A stretch of DNA of 64,000 bases from Prochlorococcus sp. AG-347-K17 (GTDB lineage: Bacteria > Cyanobacteriota > Cyanobacteriia > PCC-6307 > Cyanobiaceae): positions 154,657-218,656 of the forward strand of contig QCCE01000001.1 in assembly GCA_003281385.1 (NCBI GenBank). The letters run 5' to 3'. Position numbers and translations under genes: made by a program. A model generated the notes under the pieces. It did no database searches, was not told where the DNA came from, and was given only the letters and a program-made list of their open reading frames with translations. This document shows positions 9,622-18,971 of this stretch, one piece after another (within the stretch, counting starts at the first letter, position 1; each line of letters starts with the position of its first letter).

Positions 9622-10236
9622 TTATAAATTTAGAAAATTTTCAAAAAGTTCCAAACCAAATTTATGGCTTCTTTCGGGATGAAATTGAACACCGTAGATA
9701 TTATTTTTTTGAAATGCGGCACAAAATAAATCCCCATAATTACATGAAGCTATTTGGATTGTTTTATCTTTTGGCTTGACACAATAGCTATGAACAAAAT
9801 AAAACCTATATTCTTTATTAAAATTCAAAATTTTATTTTCTTTCTCAATATTTATATGATTCCATCCCATATGAGGATATCTAAGTTTTTTAGCAGAAAT
9901 TGTTTTCATATTTACGACATCTGCATCTATCAATTTCAGGCCTGTTAGTTTACCCTCCTCACTTTTATTACACATTAATTGCATACCTAAACATATCCCC
10001 AAAATATTCACATCGCCAGAATCTAAATATTTTTTTAAATCGTTTGAAAAAGATCCTTTATTTAAAACTTGCATTGCGGCATCAAATTTACCAACCCCAG
10101 GTAAAATTAGCTTTGAGTAATCATCTAGTTGACTAGCATTTAAAATTCTTTCTCCCCTATATCCAAAACGAGACAGGACACTATTTATTGATCCAAAATT
10201 TGCTATTCCTGTATCAATCAAACCTACTTTCTTCAT
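9622..10236 (-). CDS. HisH-like glutamine amidotransferase
   Basis: Class I glutaminase of 204 residues that releases ammonia from glutamine. Visible motifs are LIDTGIANFGSINS at the N-terminus, LPGVGKFDAAM, the nucleophilic Cys in GICLGMQLM (about residue 82), and the catalytic His-Glu in GVQFHPERSHKFG near the C-terminus. The catalytic triad therefore looks intact. Only 2 bp separate it from the HisF-like gene, so the two are probably co-translated. The setting beside WbpG, outside any histidine operon, points to the sugar amidotransferase pathway. It is the first gene of the minus-strand run ending at 6472. Confidence 0.87.
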   Translation of the reverse strand: MKKVGLIDTGIANFGSINSVLSRFGYRGERILNASQLDDYSKLILPGVGKFDAAMQVLNKGSFSNDLKKYLDSGDVNILGICLGMQLMCNKSEEGKLTGLKLIDADVVNMKTISAKKLRYPHMGWNHINIEKENKILNFNKEYRFYFVHSYCVKPKDKTIQIASCNYGDLFCAAFQKNNIYGVQFHPERSHKFGLELFENFLNL

Positions 10237-10298
10237 TGTCTTATTTTAAAGACTTAAAGCTCTTAAATAATAACTCATTAAGATAATAAATAAATTTT

Positions 10299-11594
10299 TT
10301 AAGATAATTTTTTTGAAGCTGAGTAAGCTAAATATATTGCTATTAAATACATTACAAAAGATAAGAAACTATAATTAAACAAAACATTTTTTAGAGAAAT
10401 ATTTAATTTAAAAAAGTAAGGTATTAAAAAACTAATAAAAGTAGTAAAAAGAAAACTAATTTGCCATAAAAAATCTAATTTTTGTTTCTTACAAATTATC
10501 AAAACATAACTTAGCGGACTTGAAACAAAATTAACACAAATCAAAAGAAACATGCTTTGAATCAAAAATCCACCATATGACCATTGTTTGCCAAAAACAT
10601 AACTAAATAAGTAAGGGAAAAATATTAGAATTGGTCCTAAAATAAAAATAGAAATCCTTGTTAAAATTTTAAAAAATGAGGAAAAGCTATTTCTACAGTT
10701 TCCAAATTTTTTTATTTCATTTGTAATCTTATCCCTAAAAATATCTCTAAAAGCAGAAATAAATATTCCTATTGGGAAGTAAATAGCTCTATATGCAAGT
10801 TCATATTGACCTAATAATTCCTCTCCATAAAAATAACCTATAAAAAAAACTGGTAAACTGGAATTCAAATTGCTTATTAAGTTACTTGGCGTTGTCCATA
10901 AAGTTAAAGATCTATTTCTAGTGAAAATCTTTAACAATCTTTTTAAACTAAAATAAGAAATTTTAAATATACTTTTTTTTAATAAAACAATAGTTAGAAG
11001 GATATTAACTATAATTAATCCAATTATGTATGAATATATTAAGCCTTTATAACCTAGTCCATTTACACCAAAAAAAAGGGATAACAATGGAATGAATGCT
11101 CCTAGGATAATTTTTGTTATTCCTAAAAATTTATAAATTGAATTTCTTATAATTAACAATCTCAATGAATTAAATGTTCCTAACAAAAATATTGATAATG
11201 GTAAATAATATATAAAAAATTTTATATCTAATTCAAATTGATCAAAAGTTTCAAATAATAAATTTTTAAAAGGTAATATTTGTACTAAAGATGTAAATAA
11301 AAATGCAATTACAATAGAAAGAAAAGTTGCATTTGTAATGTTCTTTTCATCACTTTCTATTAGTATAGAATTCTCTAATGAGAGAGTTGAAATTGTACCA
11401 AGTATAGAAGAAGTTGTAAAAAATAATGAACCATTAGCAAAGTCACTTGGCGTATAAACTCTTGATAGAAACGGGCTACATAAAAGAAGAGAAAACTGTG
11501 CAACTAAATAAGAACCTATATATTTAGCCTGAATTCGGTCTAAATTACTTTTGACTAAATTAAAATTTTTGTTAATTATACTTGAAATATTCAA
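10299..11594 (-). CDS. wzx: Wzx-type polysaccharide flippase (MATE/MOP superfamily)
   Basis: Integral membrane protein of 431 residues with roughly 12 hydrophobic segments spread along its length and basic loops between them. The N-terminal region QFSLLLCSPFLSRVYTPSDFANGSLFF is typical of O-antigen/teichoic-acid flippases of the MOP superfamily. It would turn undecaprenyl-linked repeat units to the periplasmic face. It is the only clear Wzx in the window, yet there are two Wzy-like polymerases and two initiating transferases. It is transcribed away from the GT4 gene at 11703, with a 108-bp divergent gap likely to hold both promoters. Confidence 0.78.
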   Translation of the reverse strand: MNISSIINKNFNLVKSNLDRIQAKYIGSYLVAQFSLLLCSPFLSRVYTPSDFANGSLFFTTSSILGTISTLSLENSILIESDEKNITNATFLSIVIAFLFTSLVQILPFKNLLFETFDQFELDIKFFIYYLPLSIFLLGTFNSLRLLIIRNSIYKFLGITKIILGAFIPLLSLFFGVNGLGYKGLIYSYIIGLIIVNILLTIVLLKKSIFKISYFSLKRLLKIFTRNRSLTLWTTPSNLISNLNSSLPVFFIGYFYGEELLGQYELAYRAIYFPIGIFISAFRDIFRDKITNEIKKFGNCRNSFSSFFKILTRISIFILGPILIFFPYLFSYVFGKQWSYGGFLIQSMFLLICVNFVSSPLSYVLIICKKQKLDFLWQISFLFTTFISFLIPYFFKLNISLKNVLFNYSFLSFVMYLIAIYLAYSASKKLS

Positions 11595-11702
11595 AATAAA
11601 TAAAAAAATAATATTTAGTTTTTAAATATACAAATTATATAAACTAATATCTTTCAATAGGCATCTATTATACAATAATTAATGTTCAAATCAAAAGATT
11701 GA

Positions 11703-12809
11703 ATGATGAAAAATATATATCAAATAACTATTGCACATAGTAGATATGACAGCAGAATTTTTCATAGAATATCTAAATCCCTTGCAAAAACAAAATTAAA
11801 CTTAAAACTTATAGTTTCTGATGGATTAGGTTATGAAAAAAAAGATAACCTTATCATTAAGGATATAGGAAATTATAATAAATTATTTTTTAAAAATATA
11901 TTCAAGCAAATAAAAATTTTTTTTGAATTAAAAAATAAAAATTCCATAATACATTTTCATGAACCAATACTTCTTCCACTTGCAATTTTTTTAAGGATAT
12001 TCGGTAACATAGTAATTTTTGATATGCATGAAAATATTCACCTACAGATTATGACAAAAAATTGGCCTTTACCAAATATCATAAAAAAAATTATTTCTAA
12101 ATTTTATAGAAAAATTGAAAATCAATTTTTAAGAGGTTTGAATGGCATAACTGTACCTCAGCCAATAATGGTTGATATTTATAAAAAATATAATAAAAAT
12201 ATAATCTCTATTTCTAATTTTTATACAAATGAAAAAGATAATAATTCAAAAAATATCTTAAAATTGAAAAGCTATAAGGATTTAATTTACTCTGGTACAG
12301 TTTCTAAGGAGAGAGGATTTTTCAACATGATAAATCTAATGGCTTCTTTACCAAAAGAATATAAATTACATATTGCAGGTAATGTAAATAATGAATTAAA
12401 GAAAAAGATACCCGATTCATTAAAAAATAATATTATTCTCTATGGATATTTAGATTTAAATGAACTTAAAAAACTATATAGAAAATGTGGAATTGGTTTA
12501 ATTATGTTTAATAATATAGGCCAATACTACATGAGCTATTCATTAAAGCTTTTTGAGTATATGCATTATGGTATGTTTATAATAATGCCAAATTTTGGGG
12601 AATGGCTAATATTCAATAAAGATTATAAGGTAGGTTTAAATCTAGATCCAAAAGATTCTAGAAATTCCTCAAATACTTTAAAAAATTTAGATATAAATTC
12701 TCTAAACGTTTTCTCAGAAAGAAATTTTTCAAATGTAAGAAAATTTTTTATATGGGAAAATGAAGTTGTTAAACTTATAGATTTCTACAAAAAACTTTCA
12801 AAATATTAA
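11703..12809 (+). CDS. GT4-like glycosyltransferase
   Basis: GT-B glycosyltransferase of about 368 residues. The start shows IYQITIAHSRYDSRIFHRISKSL, typical of family members that begin with a substrate-binding His/Arg segment; DMHENIHLQ lies near residue 112. The donor domain has YSGTVSKERGFFNMI and a late SLKLFEYMHYGMFIIMP. The conserved donor-site Glu pair is only partly evident. The start could be 11703 or the adjacent ATG at 11706. It overlaps the deacetylase gene by one base (TAATG), so the products are likely translationally coupled. Donor and acceptor are unknown. Confidence 0.75.
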   Translation: MMKNIYQITIAHSRYDSRIFHRISKSLAKTKLNLKLIVSDGLGYEKKDNLIIKDIGNYNKLFFKNIFKQIKIFFELKNKNSIIHFHEPILLPLAIFLRIFGNIVIFDMHENIHLQIMTKNWPLPNIIKKIISKFYRKIENQFLRGLNGITVPQPIMVDIYKKYNKNIISISNFYTNEKDNNSKNILKLKSYKDLIYSGTVSKERGFFNMINLMASLPKEYKLHIAGNVNNELKKKIPDSLKNNIILYGYLDLNELKKLYRKCGIGLIMFNNIGQYYMSYSLKLFEYMHYGMFIIMPNFGEWLIFNKDYKVGLNLDPKDSRNSSNTLKNLDINSLNVFSERNFSNVRKFFIWENEVVKLIDFYKKLSKY

Positions 12810-13450
12810 TGTCACTTTCTTCTTTTAAAAATGTATTTATCCTATCCCCACATACTGATGATGGTGAGCTTGGAGCAGGGGGCACTATTGCAAAATTAAA
12901 TGAATTAGGTGCTAATATTTACTACTTTGCCTTCACAACTGCAGAGAAATCAATACCTCCTGAATTCAAGAAAAATATATTAAAAACTGAAGTCATAAAT
13001 GCAACTAAAGTATTAGGAATTCCAAAAGAAAATGTATGTCTTTATAACTATGAAGTAAGAAAGTTAAATTATGTAAGACAAGAAATTTTAGAAAGTCTGA
13101 TAAATCATCGAGAAAAAGTATATCCAGATCTTGTATTAATGCCAACATTAAATGATATCCACCAAGATCATGAAACTATTTCAAAGGAGGGGCTTAGAGC
13201 CTTTAAAAATACAACTATTCTTGGTTACGAATTAATATGGAATAATTTAAGATTTAATACTACATCTTATGTTGAATTAAGCGAATCTAATATGAAAAGA
13301 AAAATAAATGCACTTAAAGAATATAAATCACAGGCAAAGAAAAATTATTTTAATCCAGATTTTATCAGATCCTTAGCAAAAACAAGGGGTATTCAATTTG
13401 GAACAACTTATGCAGAGTGCTTTGAGGTTATTAGATGGAGAATAAAATAA
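12809..13450 (+). CDS. PIG-L/LmbE-family sugar N-deacetylase
   Basis: Zinc-dependent deacetylase of 213 residues related to GlcNAc-PI and bacillithiol/mycothiol deacetylases. The metal and catalytic motif is PHTDDGELGAGG (residues about 14-25; the family usually has PHPDDE), and the third metal ligand is the His in DIHQDHE (near 115). It would expose a free amine on an acetamido sugar. It is wedged between a glycosyltransferase and an ATP-grasp gene, overlapping the first by 1 bp and the second by 16 bp, an arrangement suggesting that the freed amine is used by the next enzyme. That coupling is inference. Confidence 0.85.
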   Translation: MSLSSFKNVFILSPHTDDGELGAGGTIAKLNELGANIYYFAFTTAEKSIPPEFKKNILKTEVINATKVLGIPKENVCLYNYEVRKLNYVRQEILESLINHREKVYPDLVLMPTLNDIHQDHETISKEGLRAFKNTTILGYELIWNNLRFNTTSYVELSESNMKRKINALKEYKSQAKKNYFNPDFIRSLAKTRGIQFGTTYAECFEVIRWRIK

Positions 13451-14481
13451 ATATTCTTATTACTGGAGTTGGTTCTCCTGGGGGGCCAGGAATAATTAAA
13501 GCAATTTTAGAAGAAAAAGAAATTTTTAATATTTACCTCTGTGATGCAGACCAAAATGCAACTGGCAAATATTTAATTGAAAAAAATTTTAGAGTAATAC
13601 CTAAAGCATCAGACCCAAATTTTATAGATTTTTTATTAAAATTATGCAAGGAATATAATATCAAATTAATAATTCCCCTAGTTACACGTGAACTATTAGA
13701 ATTATCAAAGAAAAAATATTTGTTCAAGGAAAATAATATAGATATTCTCGTTTCAGATTATGAAAGCTTAAAAATTTTAAATGATAAAGGATTACTTTAT
13801 AACCACTTAAAAAATAATAAAATCAAAGTTCCAAGATTTGAATTAATTAATAAGAAAAAAGATTTTACTTATGCCCTTAAAAGATTAGGTTATCCAAAAT
13901 TACCTGTGATAATGAAGCCGAGAATTTCTAATGGTAGCAGAGGTGTGAGAATTATTTCAGAAGAATTTAAAAAATTTGAATTACTTTTTTTTCAAAAACC
14001 TAATTCACTTTTTATTAAATTAGAAGAAGTTTTATCAATAATAGGTGACAGAAATTTTCCACCATTAATACTTTCTGAATTTCTTCCAGGCGAGGAGTTA
14101 ACCGTAGATTGCATTCTAAATAATGGGAATATTGAAAATATTATCATTAGAACAAGAGATCAAATGCGAGAGGGAATATCTATTAAAGGCAAATTCATTA
14201 AAAATGAAAAAATAATCCATTATATTCAACAAATATTATGCACTTTAAAGGGATTAGATGGATCAGTCGGTTTTCAGTTAAAAAAATCTACTAATGAAGA
14301 GTATCTTTTACTTGAATCCAACCCAAGACTTCAAGGTTCAAGTACTACTGCATTAGGAATTGGAATAAATATTCCAGTAATTATAATCAAAAATAAACTA
14401 GGTATAAAAAATGAAATTAATGAAATAAAAAATAAAGTTGCTTTTTCTAGATTTTATGAAAACATTTTTTATGAATATTGA
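13435..14481 (+). CDS. ATP-grasp ligase (carbamoyl-phosphate-synthase-like fold)
   Basis: ATP-grasp protein of 348 residues. The N-terminal preATP-grasp Rossmann-like part has ILITGVGSPGGPGIIKAI. The ATP lid carries PVIMKPRISNGSRGVRII (about 160-178), and the Mg-binding end is LLLESNPRLQGSS (about 285-297, Glu-x-Asn-x-Arg). ATP-grasp enzymes join a carboxylate to an amine or similar nucleophile through an acyl phosphate. Overlap with the PIG-L deacetylase (16 bp) and the HAD gene suggests one operon. A plausible, unproven role is attaching an amino acid or other acid to the deacetylated sugar. Confidence 0.8.
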   Translation: MENKINILITGVGSPGGPGIIKAILEEKEIFNIYLCDADQNATGKYLIEKNFRVIPKASDPNFIDFLLKLCKEYNIKLIIPLVTRELLELSKKKYLFKENNIDILVSDYESLKILNDKGLLYNHLKNNKIKVPRFELINKKKDFTYALKRLGYPKLPVIMKPRISNGSRGVRIISEEFKKFELLFFQKPNSLFIKLEEVLSIIGDRNFPPLILSEFLPGEELTVDCILNNGNIENIIIRTRDQMREGISIKGKFIKNEKIIHYIQQILCTLKGLDGSVGFQLKKSTNEEYLLLESNPRLQGSSTTALGIGINIPVIIIKNKLGIKNEINEIKNKVAFSRFYENIFYEY

Positions 14482-15073
14482 ATATTTAAAAAAAGCTCAC
14501 AACCTTGGAAGAGATTTAATTTTTGATCTTGATAATACAATTATTAATGAAAAAGATTATCTTTTATCTGCATATTATTTAATTGCTTCAGAAATTAATC
14601 CTTCTAAACAAAATGAAGTTTATTTATATCTTAAAAATGAATTTGAATTATCTGGAAGAGAATTTTTATATCAGAAGTTAAAGAATAAATTTAATTTTAG
14701 TAATTTCAATTTAGAAGACTTTAAGCTTCTTTTGCATGAAAATAGATATTGCAAAAAAATTGAAACCTATATGTGGTTTAAAGACTTTGTCAAAAGTTTG
14801 AATACTTCTTTAGAAATATATATAATTACCAATGGAAATATAAGCCAACAAAAAAATAAAATAAGGTTAACAAAATTCCCAAGAAGGACTCTTATAAAGA
14901 AAATTATTTATGCAAATGAATATAAGCCAAAACCCCATCCAGATTCGTATTATGCATTAAAAAAATTTTCAAATATAGTTAATCCTATCTACATTGGAGA
15001 TTCTCATATTGATTTAAAATTTGCACAAAATTCTAGTATTGAATATTTTGATGTCTCTTTAGTAAAATACTAA
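14456..15073 (+). CDS. HAD-superfamily phosphatase
   Basis: HAD hydrolase of about 205 residues. Motif I is LIFDLDNTIINE with the nucleophile Asp and the second Asp; motif II is the ITNGN segment; motif III is Lys in EYKPKPHP; motif IV is YIGDSHIDLKFA. The longest open frame starts with TTG at 14438, but ATG at 14456 or 14471 fits better, and all overlap the end of the ATP-grasp gene. Such overlap suggests coupled expression. The substrate may be a phosphorylated sugar or a phosphorylated intermediate of the ATP-grasp product. It ends 14 bp from the convergent Wzy-like gene. Confidence 0.8.
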   Translation: MKTFFMNIEYLKKAHNLGRDLIFDLDNTIINEKDYLLSAYYLIASEINPSKQNEVYLYLKNEFELSGREFLYQKLKNKFNFSNFNLEDFKLLLHENRYCKKIETYMWFKDFVKSLNTSLEIYIITNGNISQQKNKIRLTKFPRRTLIKKIIYANEYKPKPHPDSYYALKKFSNIVNPIYIGDSHIDLKFAQNSSIEYFDVSLVKY

Positions 15074-15086
15074 ATTTAATTTGAGG

Positions 15087-16358
15087 TCATTTTATAATTC
15101 CTGGTAACAAGATTCCCACTAGAAACCAAAAAGGAGGGAAATTAAAGAAATAACTGATATTAGCTATCATAAAAGCCCCAAAAAACTGTAATATCAAAAT
15201 TGAATTTAAATCATTAAGATCATTTTTTAAATAAAAAATTCTTGGATAAATAATTTGCACTAGACCAAATAAAAAAAGTGATGTTCCTAATATCCCTGTA
15301 TGTGTCATTAATGACAAAATCATGCTGTGCATATAATAACCTTTACCAGGTCCTGCAATTATTTCAGGATTCCAGCCTCCAAAAAAAGGCGATAAAGTGA
15401 ATTGACTGGGGAAATATCTTAAAATGCTAAATCTCGACATTAAAGGTGAGAAGTTATCAATATCTGCTTTAATAAGGGCATTTATTCTTTGTTCTGTAGA
15501 TCCATATAGATAAATTACATTTGAGGTAAATATTTTTATTAAGTTCAAGTACATAAATAAAGAAAAAAATGAACCTAATAATAACTTAATTGAATTTCTA
15601 AAATAATAAATATTTATTGGTATATTTGAAAACAAAAATAAAGTTAACCAATAAATTATAGTAGCAGTAGAACGAGAAAATAAATTGACATAAGTAATTA
15701 TTAAAGATATCGATAATAAAAAAAGAAGAGGTTTAAAAATATCTTTTTTATCATAAAAAACTCTTAAAATAGGGAGAACAATAAGAAAACTTATATAAAA
15801 ATTTATAGACATTCTCTGATAAAGGGAATTTGAATCTTCAAAATTTAAAATAAAAAATATTGAATAAATAAAATAAATAAGGGCGAGAAGAAACAAAAAA
15901 AACTTTACAAATTTTTTGTAATTAATATATCTTTTTTTAGTAATTTGTTTTTTATAAATTGATAAAATATGAAATAAGCCAATACCCAAAAATAACCAAT
16001 TTAAAATTCCATCCTTGTATACAAAAAATCCAATAATTGCCAAAATATCTCCAGTAGAGAACATTAAAAGAGCAATATAAAATATAAAAAAGATTAAAGG
16101 AACATTATGAAATAGACTCTCGAAAAATTTAGGAAAATTTCTTAGTAAAAGATACAAAGTTATTATTTGGCATCCCAAATAGCCAAACAACATATATATA
16201 GGCATATTAATATTTCTACTATCATAAATAAATTGTATAAATTGCTGAGAGGTTAATAAAACAATAAAAGTATTAGCGATAAGTAAATTAAAACTTACAT
16301 TATTATTTATAAAAAATATATTGCTTAAAAACCTTTCAAAATATAATTTGTTTATCAT
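15087..16358 (-). CDS. Wzy-like O-antigen polymerase/ligase (copy 1)
   Basis: Multi-spanning membrane protein of 423 residues with about 10-12 hydrophobic segments and a large loop near residues 285-350. No strong family signature is visible, as is usual for Wzy. The loop holds SRFSILRYFPSQ, SPFFGGWNPEI, GPGKGYYMHSM and SLMTHTGILG, and near-equivalent blocks occur in the protein at 17689, so the two are paralogues. The expected role is periplasmic polymerisation or ligation of glycan repeat units. It is divergent from galE across a 148-bp gap. Confidence 0.7.
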   Translation of the reverse strand: MINKLYFERFLSNIFFINNNVSFNLLIANTFIVLLTSQQFIQFIYDSRNINMPIYMLFGYLGCQIITLYLLLRNFPKFFESLFHNVPLIFFIFYIALLMFSTGDILAIIGFFVYKDGILNWLFLGIGLFHILSIYKKQITKKRYINYKKFVKFFLFLLALIYFIYSIFFILNFEDSNSLYQRMSINFYISFLIVLPILRVFYDKKDIFKPLLFLLSISLIITYVNLFSRSTATIIYWLTLFLFSNIPINIYYFRNSIKLLLGSFFSLFMYLNLIKIFTSNVIYLYGSTEQRINALIKADIDNFSPLMSRFSILRYFPSQFTLSPFFGGWNPEIIAGPGKGYYMHSMILSLMTHTGILGTSLFLFGLVQIIYPRIFYLKNDLNDLNSILILQFFGAFMIANISYFFNFPPFWFLVGILLPGIIK

Positions 16359-16506
16359 AAAAATATTTTATACAAAAATTATCTCATTTATCATCTAATA
16401 AGTTAATTAATTTATTAAATTTAAAACCTTCTTTAAATTTTTTTAGCAGGCTTGAGATGTAACATTAAACAAGATCATATTATTTTTAAAACTAATTTAT
16501 AGATCT

Positions 16507-17574
16507 ATGGCTAATTTCATTGTTACAGGAGGAGCTGGCTTTATAGGAAGTCACACTTGTTTTTCTCTTTTACAAAAGGGTCATAAAGTTATTGCTATAG
16601 ATTCTTTTTTCAATAGTTCCAAGAATAACTTAAGAAACATTATTTCATATTTAAAAAAATATGACAAAACAGTTGAAACAAGATTAAATATTTTCAAATG
16701 CGATATTAAAAATGAGAATAAGTTAAGAAAAACTTTCAAATCAATAAAAAGTACTTTTTTAAATATTGATGCAGTTATTCATTTTGCAGGATTTAAAGAC
16801 TCAAATGAATCAATAAATAAACCTCTTGATTATTGGGATAACAATGTAAATGGATCAATAAAATTATTAAAAGTAATGAAAGAGTTTGGGTGTAGAACCA
16901 TCGTTTTTAGTAGTAGTGCGGCAATATATGATGCATCATATTGTAATGACATAATTTCGGAAGATTCAGAAAAGAATCCCAAAACTCCCTATGGAAGAAC
17001 TAAATTAGTAATTGAAGAATTATTGCAAAACACATATGAAAGTTCAGAAGAAAATTGGAGAATAGCAAATTTAAGATATTTTAATCCAATAGGGGCAAGT
17101 CCAGAAGGAATAATTGGAGAAGACATATTCCACTCAGGATCAAATATTTTTCCAGCTATTTTAAAGGTTGCTAATGGGTATAAATCTAAACTATCTATTT
17201 ATGGTACAGATTTTAATACTAAAGATGGGACAGGCATAAGAGACTATATACATGTAAAAGATTTAGCAGATGCTCATATAGCTGCTGTTGATTATTTAAA
17301 TAATTTTAAAAGAGAGTTTGTTTGTCTTAATATTGGAACAGGAAAAGGAACAAGTGTTATTGAACTTGTAAATATTTTTGAAAATGTAAATAATTGCAAA
17401 ATAAAAACAAAAAATTTAGAAAAAAGAATTGGTGATTTTCCCATAGTAGTTGCTAATAATAAAAAGGCTTTAGATTTACTTGATTGGGAGCCTAAAAGGA
17501 CCATTAAAGATATGTGTTTGGACGGTCAAAAATGGATATTAATAAACTCAAAAGCTAATAAAATAAAAAAGTAA
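16507..17574 (+). CDS. galE: UDP-glucose 4-epimerase (GalE-type)
   Basis: Extended SDR epimerase of 355 residues interconverting UDP-glucose and UDP-galactose, possibly the HexNAc forms. NAD-binding VTGGAGFIGSHT lies at residues 5-16, VIHFAGFKDSNES near 93, Ser-Ser-Ala with YGRTK as the catalytic Ser/Tyr/Lys set (Tyr about 160), then NPIGASPEG and GTDFNTKDGTGIRDYIHVKD, the classic GalE blocks. It sits between two related Wzy-like genes and supplies a hexose donor for the local glycans. Upstream bases 16359-16506 presumably carry the promoter. Confidence 0.92.
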   Translation: MANFIVTGGAGFIGSHTCFSLLQKGHKVIAIDSFFNSSKNNLRNIISYLKKYDKTVETRLNIFKCDIKNENKLRKTFKSIKSTFLNIDAVIHFAGFKDSNESINKPLDYWDNNVNGSIKLLKVMKEFGCRTIVFSSSAAIYDASYCNDIISEDSEKNPKTPYGRTKLVIEELLQNTYESSEENWRIANLRYFNPIGASPEGIIGEDIFHSGSNIFPAILKVANGYKSKLSIYGTDFNTKDGTGIRDYIHVKDLADAHIAAVDYLNNFKREFVCLNIGTGKGTSVIELVNIFENVNNCKIKTKNLEKRIGDFPIVVANNKKALDLLDWEPKRTIKDMCLDGQKWILINSKANKIKK

Positions 17575-17688
17575 ATTACTAATGAAGATATTCGATTTAT
17601 AGTTGTAATTTTATTTAAGTTATTAATAAAATGGTTTATAACTAAATTGAAATTTTTGAATTTCTTTAAAAAAGGTAAATTATCATAA

Positions 17689-18912
17689 ATGTTACTTACT
17701 AAAGTCAAAGATAAGAATTTATCAATTTTATTTATATCAGCATTTATATCAAATCTTTTTTGTATTTATTTAATAGATTTATTAAATTTAAATTTAAAAT
17801 TAGCCATCATTTTTGGATCTTTTTTTACTCATTTTGTTGGGTTTACAATTATTATAAAAAATTTCAAAAGGTTTAAAGATAACAGATTTTTCGATTTTTA
17901 TTTATTGTTCTTAATTTTCTTAGTTGTATTTAGAATTAATTTTGATTCAGGTTTTATTAATTTTTTTCGATTAGCTTTATACAAGTTTGGATTTTTAAAC
18001 TTTTACTTTTACGGATTAGAAACTTTTTTAGCAATTGACATATTAAGAAATAAACTATCAAGATCTGAAATGGCCAGAAAAATAAATTTATTTTTTAAGG
18101 TATTAGTAATTTACACTTTTGCAATTATATTAATTTTTGCAAAAAATAAATTAAATTATGAAATTAATATTGGAAATTATCAATCCCTTGCTGATGTAGT
18201 TCATATTATTTCAATTTTTTATATACTTCTCAATAATCTATTTTTTAGGAAAAAGACTATTAGTTTATACTTCTCAATGATTGGACTATCCATATTAACT
18301 TTTATAATGGGTTCAAGTTCTACAATAGTATTTTTAGTTGCTAATTTAATTTCAGATACATTAATACAGAGTTCTAAAAAGGCAATAGTAAAAATTATAG
18401 TTTTTATAACTTCTCCTATAATTCTACTTTTTATTTTTTATAGCATATTAAAAAACAACTTTGATAAACTTTACGAATTAGGTCTTAGTCCTGGATATAT
18501 GAAAGATATCTTAGACTTTTTATCTCCACTCCTATCTAGACTAGAAATACTAAAAAGTTTTTCATCTCAAATTAAGGTATCTCCAATTTTAGGAAATTGG
18601 AATTCAGAAATAATATCGGGATCAGGTTTAGGTAATTATTTACATAGTATACCTTTATCCTTTATGACTCATACAGGTATAGTAGGTTTTAGTGTTTTCA
18701 TATTACTAATTTTTTCCCTTTTCAAAAATAAAATTAAATTTATTAAAGATATTCCTACAAAAACAGGTTTGATATTATTCTTAAATGTAATAATAATAGG
18801 AAGTTTATCAAAATTTCTAACGTTTATTCCTTTTTGGTATCTATTGGGTTTCTTGTCATTAAATTTAGAAAATAATAAATTAGAAAATATGAATAAATTT
18901 AAAAAAATTTAG
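17689..18912 (+). CDS. Wzy-like O-antigen polymerase/ligase (copy 2)
   Basis: Membrane protein of 407 residues with about 10-12 predicted helices. Its large loop shares blocks with the minus-strand protein at 15087: SRLEILKSFSSQ, SPILGNWNSEI, GSGLGNYLHS and SFMTHTGIVG. The shared His and Asn/Trp positions suggest the same catalytic arrangement. A short leader of 114 bp separates it from galE. It is followed after 59 bp by the large initiating transferase, so it may polymerise repeat units begun by that enzyme. Confidence 0.7.
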   Translation: MLLTKVKDKNLSILFISAFISNLFCIYLIDLLNLNLKLAIIFGSFFTHFVGFTIIIKNFKRFKDNRFFDFYLLFLIFLVVFRINFDSGFINFFRLALYKFGFLNFYFYGLETFLAIDILRNKLSRSEMARKINLFFKVLVIYTFAIILIFAKNKLNYEINIGNYQSLADVVHIISIFYILLNNLFFRKKTISLYFSMIGLSILTFIMGSSSTIVFLVANLISDTLIQSSKKAIVKIIVFITSPIILLFIFYSILKNNFDKLYELGLSPGYMKDILDFLSPLLSRLEILKSFSSQIKVSPILGNWNSEIISGSGLGNYLHSIPLSFMTHTGIVGFSVFILLIFSLFKNKIKFIKDIPTKTGLILFLNVIIIGSLSKFLTFIPFWYLLGFLSLNLENNKLENMNKFKKI

Positions 18913-18971
18913 TTTTTTTTTATAAAAATTAAGATGTTATCTTTATCTTAAATACAAATTATGTTTAATAT

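Noticed and set aside
8861..10236. Histidine biosynthesis hisHF
   Set aside because: No other his gene is present, the HisF motifs are degenerate, and WbpG lies next door, so the surface-sugar paralogues are the better call.
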